Below are positions 46,664-56,800 of a stretch of DNA of 64,000 bases, in pieces. The translations under genes and the position numbers were made by a program. Position 1 is the stretch's first letter. Each line of letters starts with the position of its first letter. Source of the stretch: Hormiphora californensis (lineage: Eukaryota > Ctenophora > Tentaculata > Cydippida > Pleurobrachiidae); assembly GCA_020137815.1 (NCBI GenBank), contig CM035354.1:2818342-2882341 (forward strand), given 5' to 3'. Below the pieces are notes generated by a model. It was not told where the DNA came from. It ran no database searches and saw only the letters and a program-made list of their open reading frames with translations.

Positions 46664-47069
46664 TGTGTGTTTCTGTAGTCCCGGTAACACCTGTGCTGAT
46701 TCTCATGAAATGAGTAACCGCCTATCTTGTTCCAGTAGAAGGAGTGGCCCTTCCCTGAAAGGGGGAGGGAAGGTCGAACAAGGAAATACCGTACAAAAGA
46801 GACACACAAACAGGAATTAGTATTTGGGGGGGGGGGGGGGTCCTGCCGCAAGAATCTCATGCCTCATTGGCGATTTTCAGGGTAGCTGAGAGTTTTGTTA
46901 ACACAGGACACCTACCAGTGTCGTAGTAGGTAGATGAGGTTTTCCCTGTGTCTGTACTCTTGTTACTATAGGAGTATGAGCCATCACTATATAAGATATA
47001 GTGATTTCCTTTACTGTTGATAGCCTTTTTCACTACCTCTTTCCCCGGTACGGGACCCGTACCGGACAT
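46663..47069 (-). CDS. Small YSDGSYSYSN-type protein, single unit, 3' end interrupted
   Basis: Paralogue of the gene at 43790-44582. Exon 1 (46916-47069) reads MSGTGPVPGKEVVKKAINSK, then YSDGSYSYSNKSTDTGKT and STYYDTG. Exon 2 (to 46754) reads GKGHSFYWNKIGGYSFHENQ then CYRDYRNTQ. Right there the poly-G-ended satellite element (44912-46663) interrupts the sequence. Its 8-bp flank CCTGTGTG recurs at 44905-44912, where the downstream part of the original reading resumes. The intact neighbour ends only four residues later, so the protein may be affected only at its C-terminus. Confidence 0.65.
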
Positions 47070-47100
47070 GCTGATATGTTGCTATGGAAACCATTGTGTT
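47070..47100 (-). promoter_or_regulatory. Conserved upstream block with X-box-like motif (paralogue)
   Basis: Reads, on the plus strand, TGTTGCTATGGAAACCATTG then TGTTTATT. Same position relative to ATG as in the other paralogue. Confidence 0.4.
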
Positions 47101-47233
47101 TATTATCTTATTCAACAAATAAAACCAGTAAAAGAAACTATCTGAGTTTTTAAAAAATAATTCAAATAGTAAATATAAATCTTCACCACCACTTACAATT
47201 CCCAAACTAACCCAATCCATGAAAACTAACTAA

Positions 47234-47414
47234 CACGGTCGCTTGTAGTGGGAAAACGGTAATGGAAAACGGAGATACAGTAAGACGACACGCAACCGTG
47301 ACCAATCAGGGCGCTAGTACGTGCTGAACACATGCACTTTTTGCCGCACGTTATGCAACGTGTGCGTCTCCTTACTGTATTTCCATTACAGTAATACGAC
47401 TACAAGCAGCACTG
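47234..47414. mobile_element. Harbinger-like MITE, complete copy
   Basis: CACGGTCGCTTGTAGTGG to CTACAAGCAGCACTG, flanked by TAA on both sides. About 80-90% like the nested copy at 58727-58907 in inverse orientation, by eye. Confidence 0.82.
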
Positions 47415-47460
47415 TAATACTCAATCTTCATATCTCTAACAGTCCACTGTCCACCAATCC

Positions 47461-48943
47461 TCAATCCTCGTCATCGGATAAAGAACTAGACTCCACCTCC
47501 TCTTCTCTCTGCGGTTTCTTGAATTTCACCACAATTGCTGGGTTGGTGGGAGAGCTCCGAATCTTAACGACCTCCGTGTCACCATCTTCCTCCTCCTCCA
47601 CCTCTTCCTGGGGGACGTCATCATCTTCTAGAGGGACCTCATCTTCTGCTGCTGTAGATCTGTATGGAGATCGGGAGGTTGTATTACACCAGGAACCGAC
47701 CGAAACAAGTAAACAACCAATCAGAACTCGTCATTTAGGTCACGTGACTGGTTACCAGCCAATCAGGGACCAGTAATTCCTGATTCGGTCGGTTCCTGTA
47801 TTACACCACTGTAAATGACACGTAAATTACAAAAGTTACCAAAGTTTAAAATCTTCATTTGAAAAGTGTTACCTGCACGCGGTGGACGCCGCGTGGAGTA
47901 CAGCAACGTGTTGTTTTGTAAACATCCTATCACATCCCTTATTAGGGCATGGCCACACCCTCGCCTTAGCGAACCCCTCGCAGTCCATGTTTTTGTGCTT
48001 GGTCAAATGGGATTTCTTGTTGAACGATGCCTTGCAAAAGTTACACTTCCATGCCTTCGCCTGCAGTTTAGTTGAAAGTTGTTAGGGAATAGCCAATAAT
48101 TTAATATATTTGACACTCAGTTCTTGAGTTGAACTAAAAGGTAGCTCACTGGGGTCTGAGATGGTTAGTTTTCAATTTATTTTACCTCATGCTCCTCATT
48201 ATCCTCACAATCAGATATGATGGATGAGGGTACAACTGTACTTCTCAAAGAGGATGGTGGCGGGGGTGGTGCTACCTCGGCCGGCTTTGGAGGGTTCAGT
48301 TTAGGACGTTTTCGGGTGGTCGATTGTTCTTCCTTCTTATCTGAACAAGTAACTGGTTATGAATTACTGCTAGGAACCGACCGAATCAGCAAATACTGGT
48401 CCCTGATTGGCTGATAACCAGTCACGTGACCTAAATAACGAGTTCTGATTGGTTGTTTACTTGTTTCGGTCGGTTCCTGATTACTGCCAAACTGGATCAT
48501 GATTTACCGGACTAAATCATGTTCCGGGTTTGGGGAAACAAAGTTAAATAAACAGCCGGATATATTCATATTATTAACAAATTAATTAATTAATTAATTA
48601 TATTCAATAGTATCCAACACTCGTGACTACCTTGTTGCATGTGTCCTATGATATCCTTCATATCAGGTTTACTGTACATCATGTTATCAATCTTTCCATA
48701 ACAATCCTCGCTCCACCTCTTACTCAACGTCACTCCACCTGTACCTTTACCCGCCATTCTACACGTCACGGCTCTCCGTTTCTGGTTATCCGAGTGTACG
48801 GTGAGGGCGTAGTCGTCCTTCCCCAGAAAGAGGACAGAATCAGGGTTAATGTCAGATGGGAAACCCCACGTGGTGGTAATGTCAACCTCCCTTATCATCT
48901 TGGGAGGGTGGACCACTTGGTGGTGGTCTGGTGATGTCGTCAT
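47461..48943 (-). CDS. Nuclear protein with two C2HC-type zinc fingers
   Basis: Exons: 48631-48943 (MTTSPDHHQVVHPPKMIREV; VLFLGKDDYALTVHS), 48186-48340 (KKEEQSTTRKRPKLNPPKP, basic and proline-rich), 47873-48060 (WKCNFCKASFNKKSHLTKHK, then VWPCPNKGCDRMFTKQHVAV, LHAASTAC) and 47461-47659 (acidic PLEDDDVPQEEVEEEDGD, ending SSLSDDED, stop). The fingers read C-x2-C-x12-H-x4-C and C-x4-C-x12-H-x5-C. Basic linker, fingers and acidic tail suggest a nucleic-acid-binding nuclear protein. I do not recognise the orthologue. Two introns contain the hAT-like MITE, each 30 bp upstream of an acceptor. Confidence 0.72.
47690..47798. mobile_element. hAT-like MITE, copy 8
   Basis: Perfect 8-bp duplication TATTACAC on both sides. 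Lies 30 bp upstream of the acceptor of exon 47461-47659. Confidence 0.93.
48371..48479. mobile_element. hAT-like MITE, copy 9
   Basis: Duplication ATTACTGC on both sides. Lies 30 bp upstream of the acceptor of exon 48186-48340. Orientation is opposite to copy 8. Confidence 0.92.
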
Positions 48944-49081
48944 GATCCTTATTTGGGTAAATGGCTGGTTCAAGAATCTAGATTTTTGTAAGGTAGCCCC
49001 CGAACAAATAAAAATGTTCAACAAAACTCCAACATGTAGATGGAAAAATTGTATAAAATCTGGAAATGATAACATAAAAAC

Positions 49082-49182
49082 ATTTTAAAGGACAGAGGCA
49101 AGTTTAAAATTATTCTTGTCAATAAATTTTAGTGTCTCAAACATAAAAATACCAATTTGAAAACCTATGAAAACAAGGTATA
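49082..49182. other. Short AT-rich spacer
   Basis: Between the zinc-finger protein's 5' side and the HSD11B1-like stop; no feature seen. Confidence 0.5.
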
Positions 49183-50152
49183 TTAAACCCTATTTCCCAT
49201 TTGAAAGTCCATTTTCCGGCTTAATTCCACTGCCTCCTTCGAACCTTTGACAACATCTTCATATGCCTTCTTCCGGAGGGTCATTGAAATCAGCGCTTTC
49301 TCCCCCACACCAAGGGACAACAACGCCCGGGTGAGTTTGTTAAACGCCCAGGGATAATCAACATCTGCTGGACGAGTCACTGCACAGGAAGCCATGAGAC
49401 GCCCAGTTTCCTCCAAATCACCCTTCATCCACCCTGGAAGACCTGCGATTTCGTGAGCTACAAGAACCTTTGTTTCTTTAGTCAGGACAAGCCCAAGGGA
49501 GAATATAGTGACTGTCACAGGGGACTTTTTCAGCAACAATTCTTGTTGAAGAGATTTGTAGAAACCGTTGAGGGCGTGCTTGGTAGAGGACATAGAGACC
49601 AGTCTTATAAAATGGGAGGATTCCTGACATTGAATTTGTTACGTGGATCTGACCAGATGAAATCTCGAGAACCGGCATGAACAATCGTGTTAGTTCTATA
49701 AAACTTAGAACATTGATATTGAATACTCGTTCATTAAAACTGGGTGACTGTTGTTTAGGATCGGAGAGCCAGGGAGAGGCGGGCTTGGCAGCGTGATTCA
49801 ATAACAGTACGTCGATAGTAGGATGGATAGCAAAGATCTTCCTAGCATAGTCCTCCATTTCTTCAACCTTAGAGAAGTCCTGGAGGACAACATCAACTGA
49901 CTGAGCCCCCTCACACTTTCTCTTCACATTGAGCAGCTTCTCCTCACTCCGTGCACTTAGAACCAACTTAGCACCAGCCCGGGCATATTGGTAAGCAGTC
50001 TCCTCACCGATTCCTGATGAGGCCCCACAGATCACAACAACTTTACCCTTCAGAGATGATTTCAGCTCTTCGTCCGATAGCACAGTGTTTCTTGAGTAGT
50101 ATATCGCTACTGCCAGGACAACCAGTGATAATAAAAACAATTTCTTACCCAT
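49183..50152 (-). CDS. HSD11B1-like short-chain dehydrogenase/reductase, intronless, frameshifted at the catalytic motif
   Basis: N-terminal membrane anchor (KKLFLLSLVVLAVAIYYS), cofactor site CGASSGIGEETAYQYARAGA, then NHAA and VTNSMSG (catalytic Ser region). The frame then breaks: TAT|G|TCCTCTACCAAG would read YSSTK, the YxxxK catalytic motif, without the extra base (plus-strand C at 49591). The following frame continues HALNGFYKSLQQELL, VTVTIFSLGLVLTKETK and a C-terminus to 49183. The order and the anchor resemble 11-beta-hydroxysteroid dehydrogenase 1-like proteins of the ER membrane, oxidoreductases of steroids or other lipids. Total length is 3n+1. It has no intron although every other host gene here is densely split, so it may be a retrocopy. 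A sequencing error would restore it; otherwise it is a pseudogene. Confidence 0.8.
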
Positions 50153-50610
50153 TGTAAAACTACCTGTCGTGAGTAGGATTAAATTTTGAAAATCAAAAAG
50201 GTGGAAAATGCTCGAATTGTTCAATCCACGTTGGACGAGGCGTTCAGCTTTGAATGATTGCCCCGTTGGCATGGCATACACCGCAGCGACCGTAAAAAAT
50301 GGTCGCACTAGGGAATCAGAGCTCAATAATTTTCAAAATTCGAATTTCGAAGTTGAAAATTTTAAAAAAGATTTAAAAAAATTAAATTTTTTTTTCAACT
50401 TCAAAAACGCGGACGACTTTTAATATAATTCGGCGCGCGCATCCAGTTGTCTGCGCGGTTTTGATTTGCGCGCACCAATAAAGCTCTGGCAAGGACCTTC
50501 GGGTTGTATTGCTCAATTTCAAAATTACGTTAAGAAATAATGCATAAAAACGAATATATTTAGAATAATATCAGCTGGTCAGCAAAGAAAAATCAATCAT
50601 ATGTTAATTT
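50153..50610. other. Intergenic region upstream of the HSD11B1-like gene
   Basis: AT-rich, with a GCGCGCG-type block near 50430-50475. Possible promoter of the minus-strand gene; no ORF supported. Confidence 0.45.
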
Positions 50611-50752
50611 TACAGTTGGACCCATATATGGCCATTTCACAGTGAAATTCACGGTAAATTTCACCCTGTCCGGCGGCGCCGACCCGAATTGAACGCACTG
50701 CCATTGTCGTTCATTGACAAAACAAATCAATGTAAATCGGGGTTCGACCGCG
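50611..50752. mobile_element. CCCCGATTTA MITE family, diverged copy
   Basis: Starts TACAGTTGGACCC and ends TAAATCGGGGTTCGACCG. The interior is unrelated to other copies. Confidence 0.5.
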
Positions 50753-50865
50753 GTACTACGGGTACTACAAGAGTTCTACTACAGAGTTCATCATTTTACG
50801 AACATTGTCCTCATTATGTTCTAAGACAAGGCAACACCGTCCTGTCTGTGTTTTCATCGTTAACA

Positions 50866-53800
50866 TCATTGGATTTCCTCTCCTTTCTCGGCCACATTTC
50901 CATTCGCAGCCCCAAATGCGTCCTGTTTGTTGTCTTCCTGTGGAGGTAAATCATATGTACTTTGAACAATAGCTTATTGCTTGTTTTAAGAAACAGAATT
51001 CAAAACAGCGCCCAGCGTCGCCAGGCAACAGTTGATACAATATTCTAACTTACCATAGTGGTTATTGAATCAGTGACGGTTGGAGGAAGGGTCTTCATGG
51101 GTGTCAGGGCTGAGAGGAAGGTCGCAAGAAAAGCAAATACAGCGTAACTAACAAACAACCAATGTCTGCGAGGAGGAAATGTTTATTTATAACTGGTTTA
51201 TAACTGTTGAATGTGTTTATTACTAGGGTAGGTAGCCCATGATTGCCCATAGCAACCATATTATATTGGTAACCATGGCAGCTCACCATAGCAACCATAA
51301 CTCACCTTGATGACCCCTCGAAGTTGTTGGCAAGTCCGGATGAAGCGTAACTTCCAATCCGTGCCAGCACCTGACACACGCTAAACACCCGGCCCCGGTG
51401 AGTGGTGGGAATCAACTCAAAGGTGAAGATGTAGATGGTACTGAAGGTAGCTGATGTGAAGATGTAACCCAGAACAGCAACTAGGACCAGTGGGGGAAGG
51501 GGAATGAAGGGGTGGAGGGGCGCCCTCGATCTAGGGACAAACAAGCATACCACAAACATTATACCACCTGAAGTAGTAGTGTATGTAATAATCGCAGAAT
51601 TAATAAAATGTCTCATAAAACTGCATAAATCAGTGAAATTTGAAAAACTCGGACCACCACCTATACCAAGAGAGCAGGAGAGAGAAGTAGCCCATTTCGT
51701 GCCCAGGAGATACTGTGTTGGGACCGCCAGGACAACACCAATTAAATTACTGATAGCTGTGGAAGGAACATGTTTCATGGTAAGTGGGTCAAGTTGCGTG
51801 TTATAGTGTGTTTACGTACTCAGTGCTGTAAATGTAATTCTGGTTTGTTCCTGCTTTTGACTGTTAATTATAGAGCACCAAAATATATGCTAAACTATGT
51901 TTCTGTGTTTCTCTTTATAATCGCTCTGTCGATTAAGCACTATCGGTATTTCATTCATGTATTTAGTGTCGTCACCGTGTAAACTATTATAACCCACCGA
52001 ATATGAGGGAATCATGTCCAATGATTGCATCGCCAATAACGAAATCAGTAAACCCATAGTAAAGGGAGGAGATTGTGAACCAAATCGCTGACAGGATAGC
52101 CACCTGGGCAATAAACCTCCTGATAAGAGATAGTTTTTATGAGTTTCTTCAGCTGGTTTGTTTGTGTGTTTGTTAGTGTATTTGTTTGTTTGTGTGTTTG
52201 TTTGTGTGTTTGTTTTGTGTTTGTTTGTGATTGATTGTTTACGGCTGGCATGGTATTAGTATTACAAATTACGTATTACATATTACCAATGGTAATACTT
52301 AGTTATTAGTAATATATTAGTAATATTAATTTAGGGGCCCCCGATTTAGTGGCACCCCGATTTAGGGACAGGATTTTTTTCCCCGATATAGGAAATTAAC
52401 CTTATTTGACCCCGATTTAGTGGACACCCCGATTTAGTGGACAAGAGCCTTTCCCCCGAGGATGTCCCTAAATCGGGATCCGACTGTAGTATATTCCTTT
52501 CCTTTCCAGCTGCAGTACACATGCAATAAACTCACGGTCTCTGTTTTATGAGGGTGATTGGGTTGTTACAAGAGGGAAGAGAATTGGCCTCATTTCCCGG
52601 AATTGTAAAGGGAAGTCTTGTTAGATCTTTAATGATATCCATCGTGATAGCTGCCTCATCAGTCCTACCTGATACAATATATTATGTTGAACATACAGCT
52701 GATACAACATGTTGAGAATACACCTGATTACCCTGACAGCGCAAATCGCTATGACTGACCTTTTCTCCGCTCGTAGAGAATTAGAATAATTAAATATATT
52801 TGCGTGATACCTGGCAGAGATTACCAACCCAGTCCAAGTTATAATTAATTGACTAATTAAGTTTCTCCATGATATAAAATAGAGACCTACCAAGAGAGTA
52901 AAGAAGAAAGTGGGGAGAATCGGGTCCTAGAAGAATAGCTAAGGTAGATAGAATGAGAAGGAGTCCCGTCAAACAGAGCAGAATTACCCAACTGAAACGG
53001 ATGTTTGTTTGTTTGTTTGTTTGTTTGTTTGTTTGTTTGTTTGTTTGTTTGTTTGTTTGTTTGTTTGTTTGTTTGTTTGTTTGTTTGTTTGTTTGTTTGT
53101 TTGTTTGTTTGTTTGTTTGTTTGTTTGTTTGTTTGTTTGTTTGTTTGTTTGTTTGTTTGTTTGTTTGTTTGTTTGTTTGTTTGTTTGTTTGTTTGTTTGT
53201 TTGTTTGTTTGTTTGTTTGTTTGTTTGTTTGTTTGTTTGTTTGTTTGTTTGTTGGGTTTGTTTGTTGGGTTTGTTTGTTTGTTTGTTTGTTTGTTTGTTT
53301 GTTTGTTGGGTTTGTTTGTTGGGTTTGTTTGTTGGGTTTGTTTGTTGGGTTTGTTTGTTGGGTTTGTTTGTTTGTTTGTTTGTTTGTTTGTTTGTTTGTT
53401 TGTTTGTTTGTTTGTTTGTTTGTTTGTTTGTTTGTTTGTTTGTTTGTCCATTTGTCCATTTGTTTGTCCATTTGTTTGTCCATTTGTTTGTTTGTTTGTT
53501 TGTTTGTTTGTTTGTTACTCACTCCTGGCACATCCTAAACAACAGCAACTCCAGGGCTGATCCACCACTCCACATGCACATAAACAGACAGGTAATTGGG
53601 TTCTTTAGTCGAGGTGGGGTAATCTCCAGGAGATAGATAAATGTACCAGACAGGTACACCAGTTGGGAGAATCCTGAAGGAGCCGGGAGTTGAGTAACCA
53701 TAGCAACCATATTATAGGGGAGTTGAGTAAGTGGTGAGACTCAATACAAGGAGGGGATCAGTTAGGAACAGATGAAAGGATGGGGAGGGAGGTTACTCAA

Positions 53801-56800
53801 CGAGTGGGGGGTACAAAAAGCAATTTTCATATCACTGCACAATTACAATTGCTTTTGATTATATTTCACATCTTGGGATTCATCTGATAGTATCAGAATC
53901 GCAAGATGTGGAACATATAATCAAAATGAACTTTATTTTGAGAAATTGGCAACGTGTGGGTTCAGAACCCAATTTACAATCCAAAATGACTTTTGATACG
54001 AATGTTATCTCCCAGATCAGGTAGAGAATGGGGGCCCTCTCTCACTCTCTCTACTTGATCTAGAATTGATCTACCTTGTCTCCCTGAACGCAGATATAAC
54101 ATATTGAGCACAGCTTGCTGTATATTTTTGGGCACAATAATTTTCTGTGAAGAACACCTTGCACCAAATGAAGACAACAATTTAAGCTCCAGATGAGTTT
54201 TTTCACACTTTTTACTACCATGAATTTGGGAAACTCACCTTGAATGAACCGGAAGGAGATGAGGTATAGGGGTGAAGGGGAGAAGGCGGGAATTTGGGAA
54301 ACTCACCTTGAATGAACCGGAAGGAGATGAGGTATAGGGGTGAAGGGGAGAAGGCGGGAATTTGGGAAACTCACCTTGAATGAACCGGAAGGAGATGAGG
54401 TATAGGGGTGAAGGGGAGAAGGCGGGAATTTGGGAAACTCACCTTGAATGAACCGGAAGGAGATGAGGTATAGGGGTGAAGGGGAGAAGGCGGGAATTTG
54501 GGAAACTCACCTTGAATGAACCGGAAGGAGATGAGGTATAGGGGTGAAGGGGAGAAGGCGGGAATTTGGGAAACTCACCTTGAATGAACCGGAAGGAGAT
54601 GAGGTATAGGGGTGAAGGGGAGAAGGCGGGAATTTGGGAAACTCACCTTGAATGAACCGGAAGGAGATGAGTTATAGGGGTGAAGGGGAGAAGGCGGGAA
54701 TTTGGGAATCTCACCTTGAATGAACCGGAAGGAGATGAGGTATAGGGGTGAAGGGGAGAAGGCGGGAATTTGGGAAACTCACCTTGAATGAACCGGAAGG
54801 AGATGAGGTATAGGGGTGAAGGGGAGAAGGCGGGAATTTGGGAAACTCACCTTGAATGAACCGGAAGGAGATGAGGTATAGGGGTGAAGGGGAGAAGGCG
54901 GGAATTTGGGGAACTCACCTTGAATGAACCGGAAGGAAATGAGGTATAGGGGTGAAGGGGAGAAGGCGGGAATTTGGGAAACTCATCTTGAATGAACCGG
55001 AAGGAGATGAGGTATAGGAGTGAAGGGGAGAAGGCGGGAATTTGGGAAACTCACCTTGAATGAACCGGAAGGAAATGAGGTCTAGGGGTGAAGGGGAGAA
55101 GGCGGGAATTTGGGAAACTCACCTTGAATGAACCGGAAGGAGATGAGGTATAGGGGTGACGGGGAGAAGGCGGGAATTTGGGAAACTCACCTTGAATGAA
55201 CCGGAAGGAAATGAGGTATAGGGGTGAAGGGGAGAAGGCGGGAATTTGGGAAACTCACCTTGAATGAACCGGAAGGAGATGAGGTATAGGGGAGAAGGGG
55301 AGAAGGTGGGAATTTGGGAAACTCACCTTGAATGAACCGGAAGGAGATGAGGTATAGGGGTGAAGGGGAGAAGGCGGGAATTTGGGAAACTCACCTTGAA
55401 TGAACCGGAAGGAGATGAGGTATAGGGGTGAAGGGGAGAAGGCGGGAATTTGGGAAACTCACCTTGAATGAACCGGAAGGAGATGAGGTATAGGGGTGAA
55501 GGGGAGAAGGTGGGAATTTGGGAAACTCACCTTGAATGAACCGGAAGGAAATGAGGTATAGGGGTGAAGGGGAGAAGGCGGGAATTTGGGAAACTCACCT
55601 TGAATGAACCGGAAGGAGATGAGGTATAGGGGTGAAGGGGAGAAGGCGGGAATTTGGAAAACTCACCTTGAATGAACCGGAAGGAAATGAGGTATAGGGG
55701 TGAAGGGGAGAAGGCGGGAATTTGGGAAACTCACCTTGAATGAACCGGAAGGAGATGAGGTATAGGGGTGAAGGGGAGAAGGTGGGAATTTGGGAAACTC
55801 ACCTTGAATGAACCGGAAGGAGATGAGGTATAGGGGTGAAGGGGAGAAGGCCGAGAAGAAGGTAAATGAAATGGAAACCACCAGTGCTGCCAGTGCTGAC
55901 GTTCTACGGCCAAAGTAGTCAAACGCAAACCTATAGGATATGAGAACAGAATATGACAACAGGATATGACAACAACATTCTGTTGTCATGACAACAACAT
56001 TCTGTCGTCATGACAACAACACTGATCTGTCGTCATGACAACAACATTCTGTCGTCATGACAACAACATTCTGTCGTCATGACAACAACACTCTGTCGTC
56101 ATGACAACAACATTCTGTCATTATGACAGCAAAATTCTGTCGTCATGACAACAACATTATGTCGTCATGACAAAAACATTCTGTCGTCATTACAACAACA
56201 TTATGTCGTCATTACAACAACATTATGTCGTCATGACAACAATATTCTGTTGTCATGACAACAACATTCTGTCGTCATGACAACAACACTGATCTGTCGT
56301 CATGACAACAACATTCTGTCGTCATGACAACAACATTCTGTCGTCATGACAACAACACTCTGTCGTCATGACAACAACATTCTGTCGTTATGACAGCAAA
56401 ATTCTGTCGTCATGACAACAACATTCTGTCGTCATGACAAAAACATTCTGTCGTCATTACAACAACATTATGTCGTCATTACAACAACATTATGTCGTCA
56501 TGACAACAATATTCTGTCGTCATGACAACAACATTCTCTCGTCATGACAACAACATTATGTCGTCATTACAACAACATTCTGTCGTCATGACAACAACAT
56601 TCTGTCGTCATGACAACAACACTCTGTCGTCATGACAACAACATTCTGTCGTCATGACAACAACATTCTGTCGTCATGACAACAACATTCTGTCGTCATG
56701 ACAACAACACTCTGTCGTCATGACAGCAACATTCTGTCGTTATGACAGCAACATTCTGTCGTCATGACAACAACACTCTGTCGTCATGGCACCAACAGAA

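Noticed and set aside
45105..46678. Two long antiparallel ORFs (455 and 516 aa) in the 63-bp satellite
   Set aside because: They arise from a repeat unit divisible by three without stops, are open on both strands and in more than one frame, and lie inside a mobile element that interrupts a gene.
47321..47776. Plus-strand 151-aa serine-rich ORF
   Set aside because: Antisense of the acidic last exon of the zinc-finger gene and of a MITE.
52887..53636. Long NKQTNKQT and CLFVCLFV ORFs
   Set aside because: Translation of a (TTTG)n microsatellite inside an intron between two SLC22 exons.
54239..56790. CRISPR-like arrays
   Set aside because: Units are contiguous tandem repeats without unique spacers, in a eukaryotic intron.
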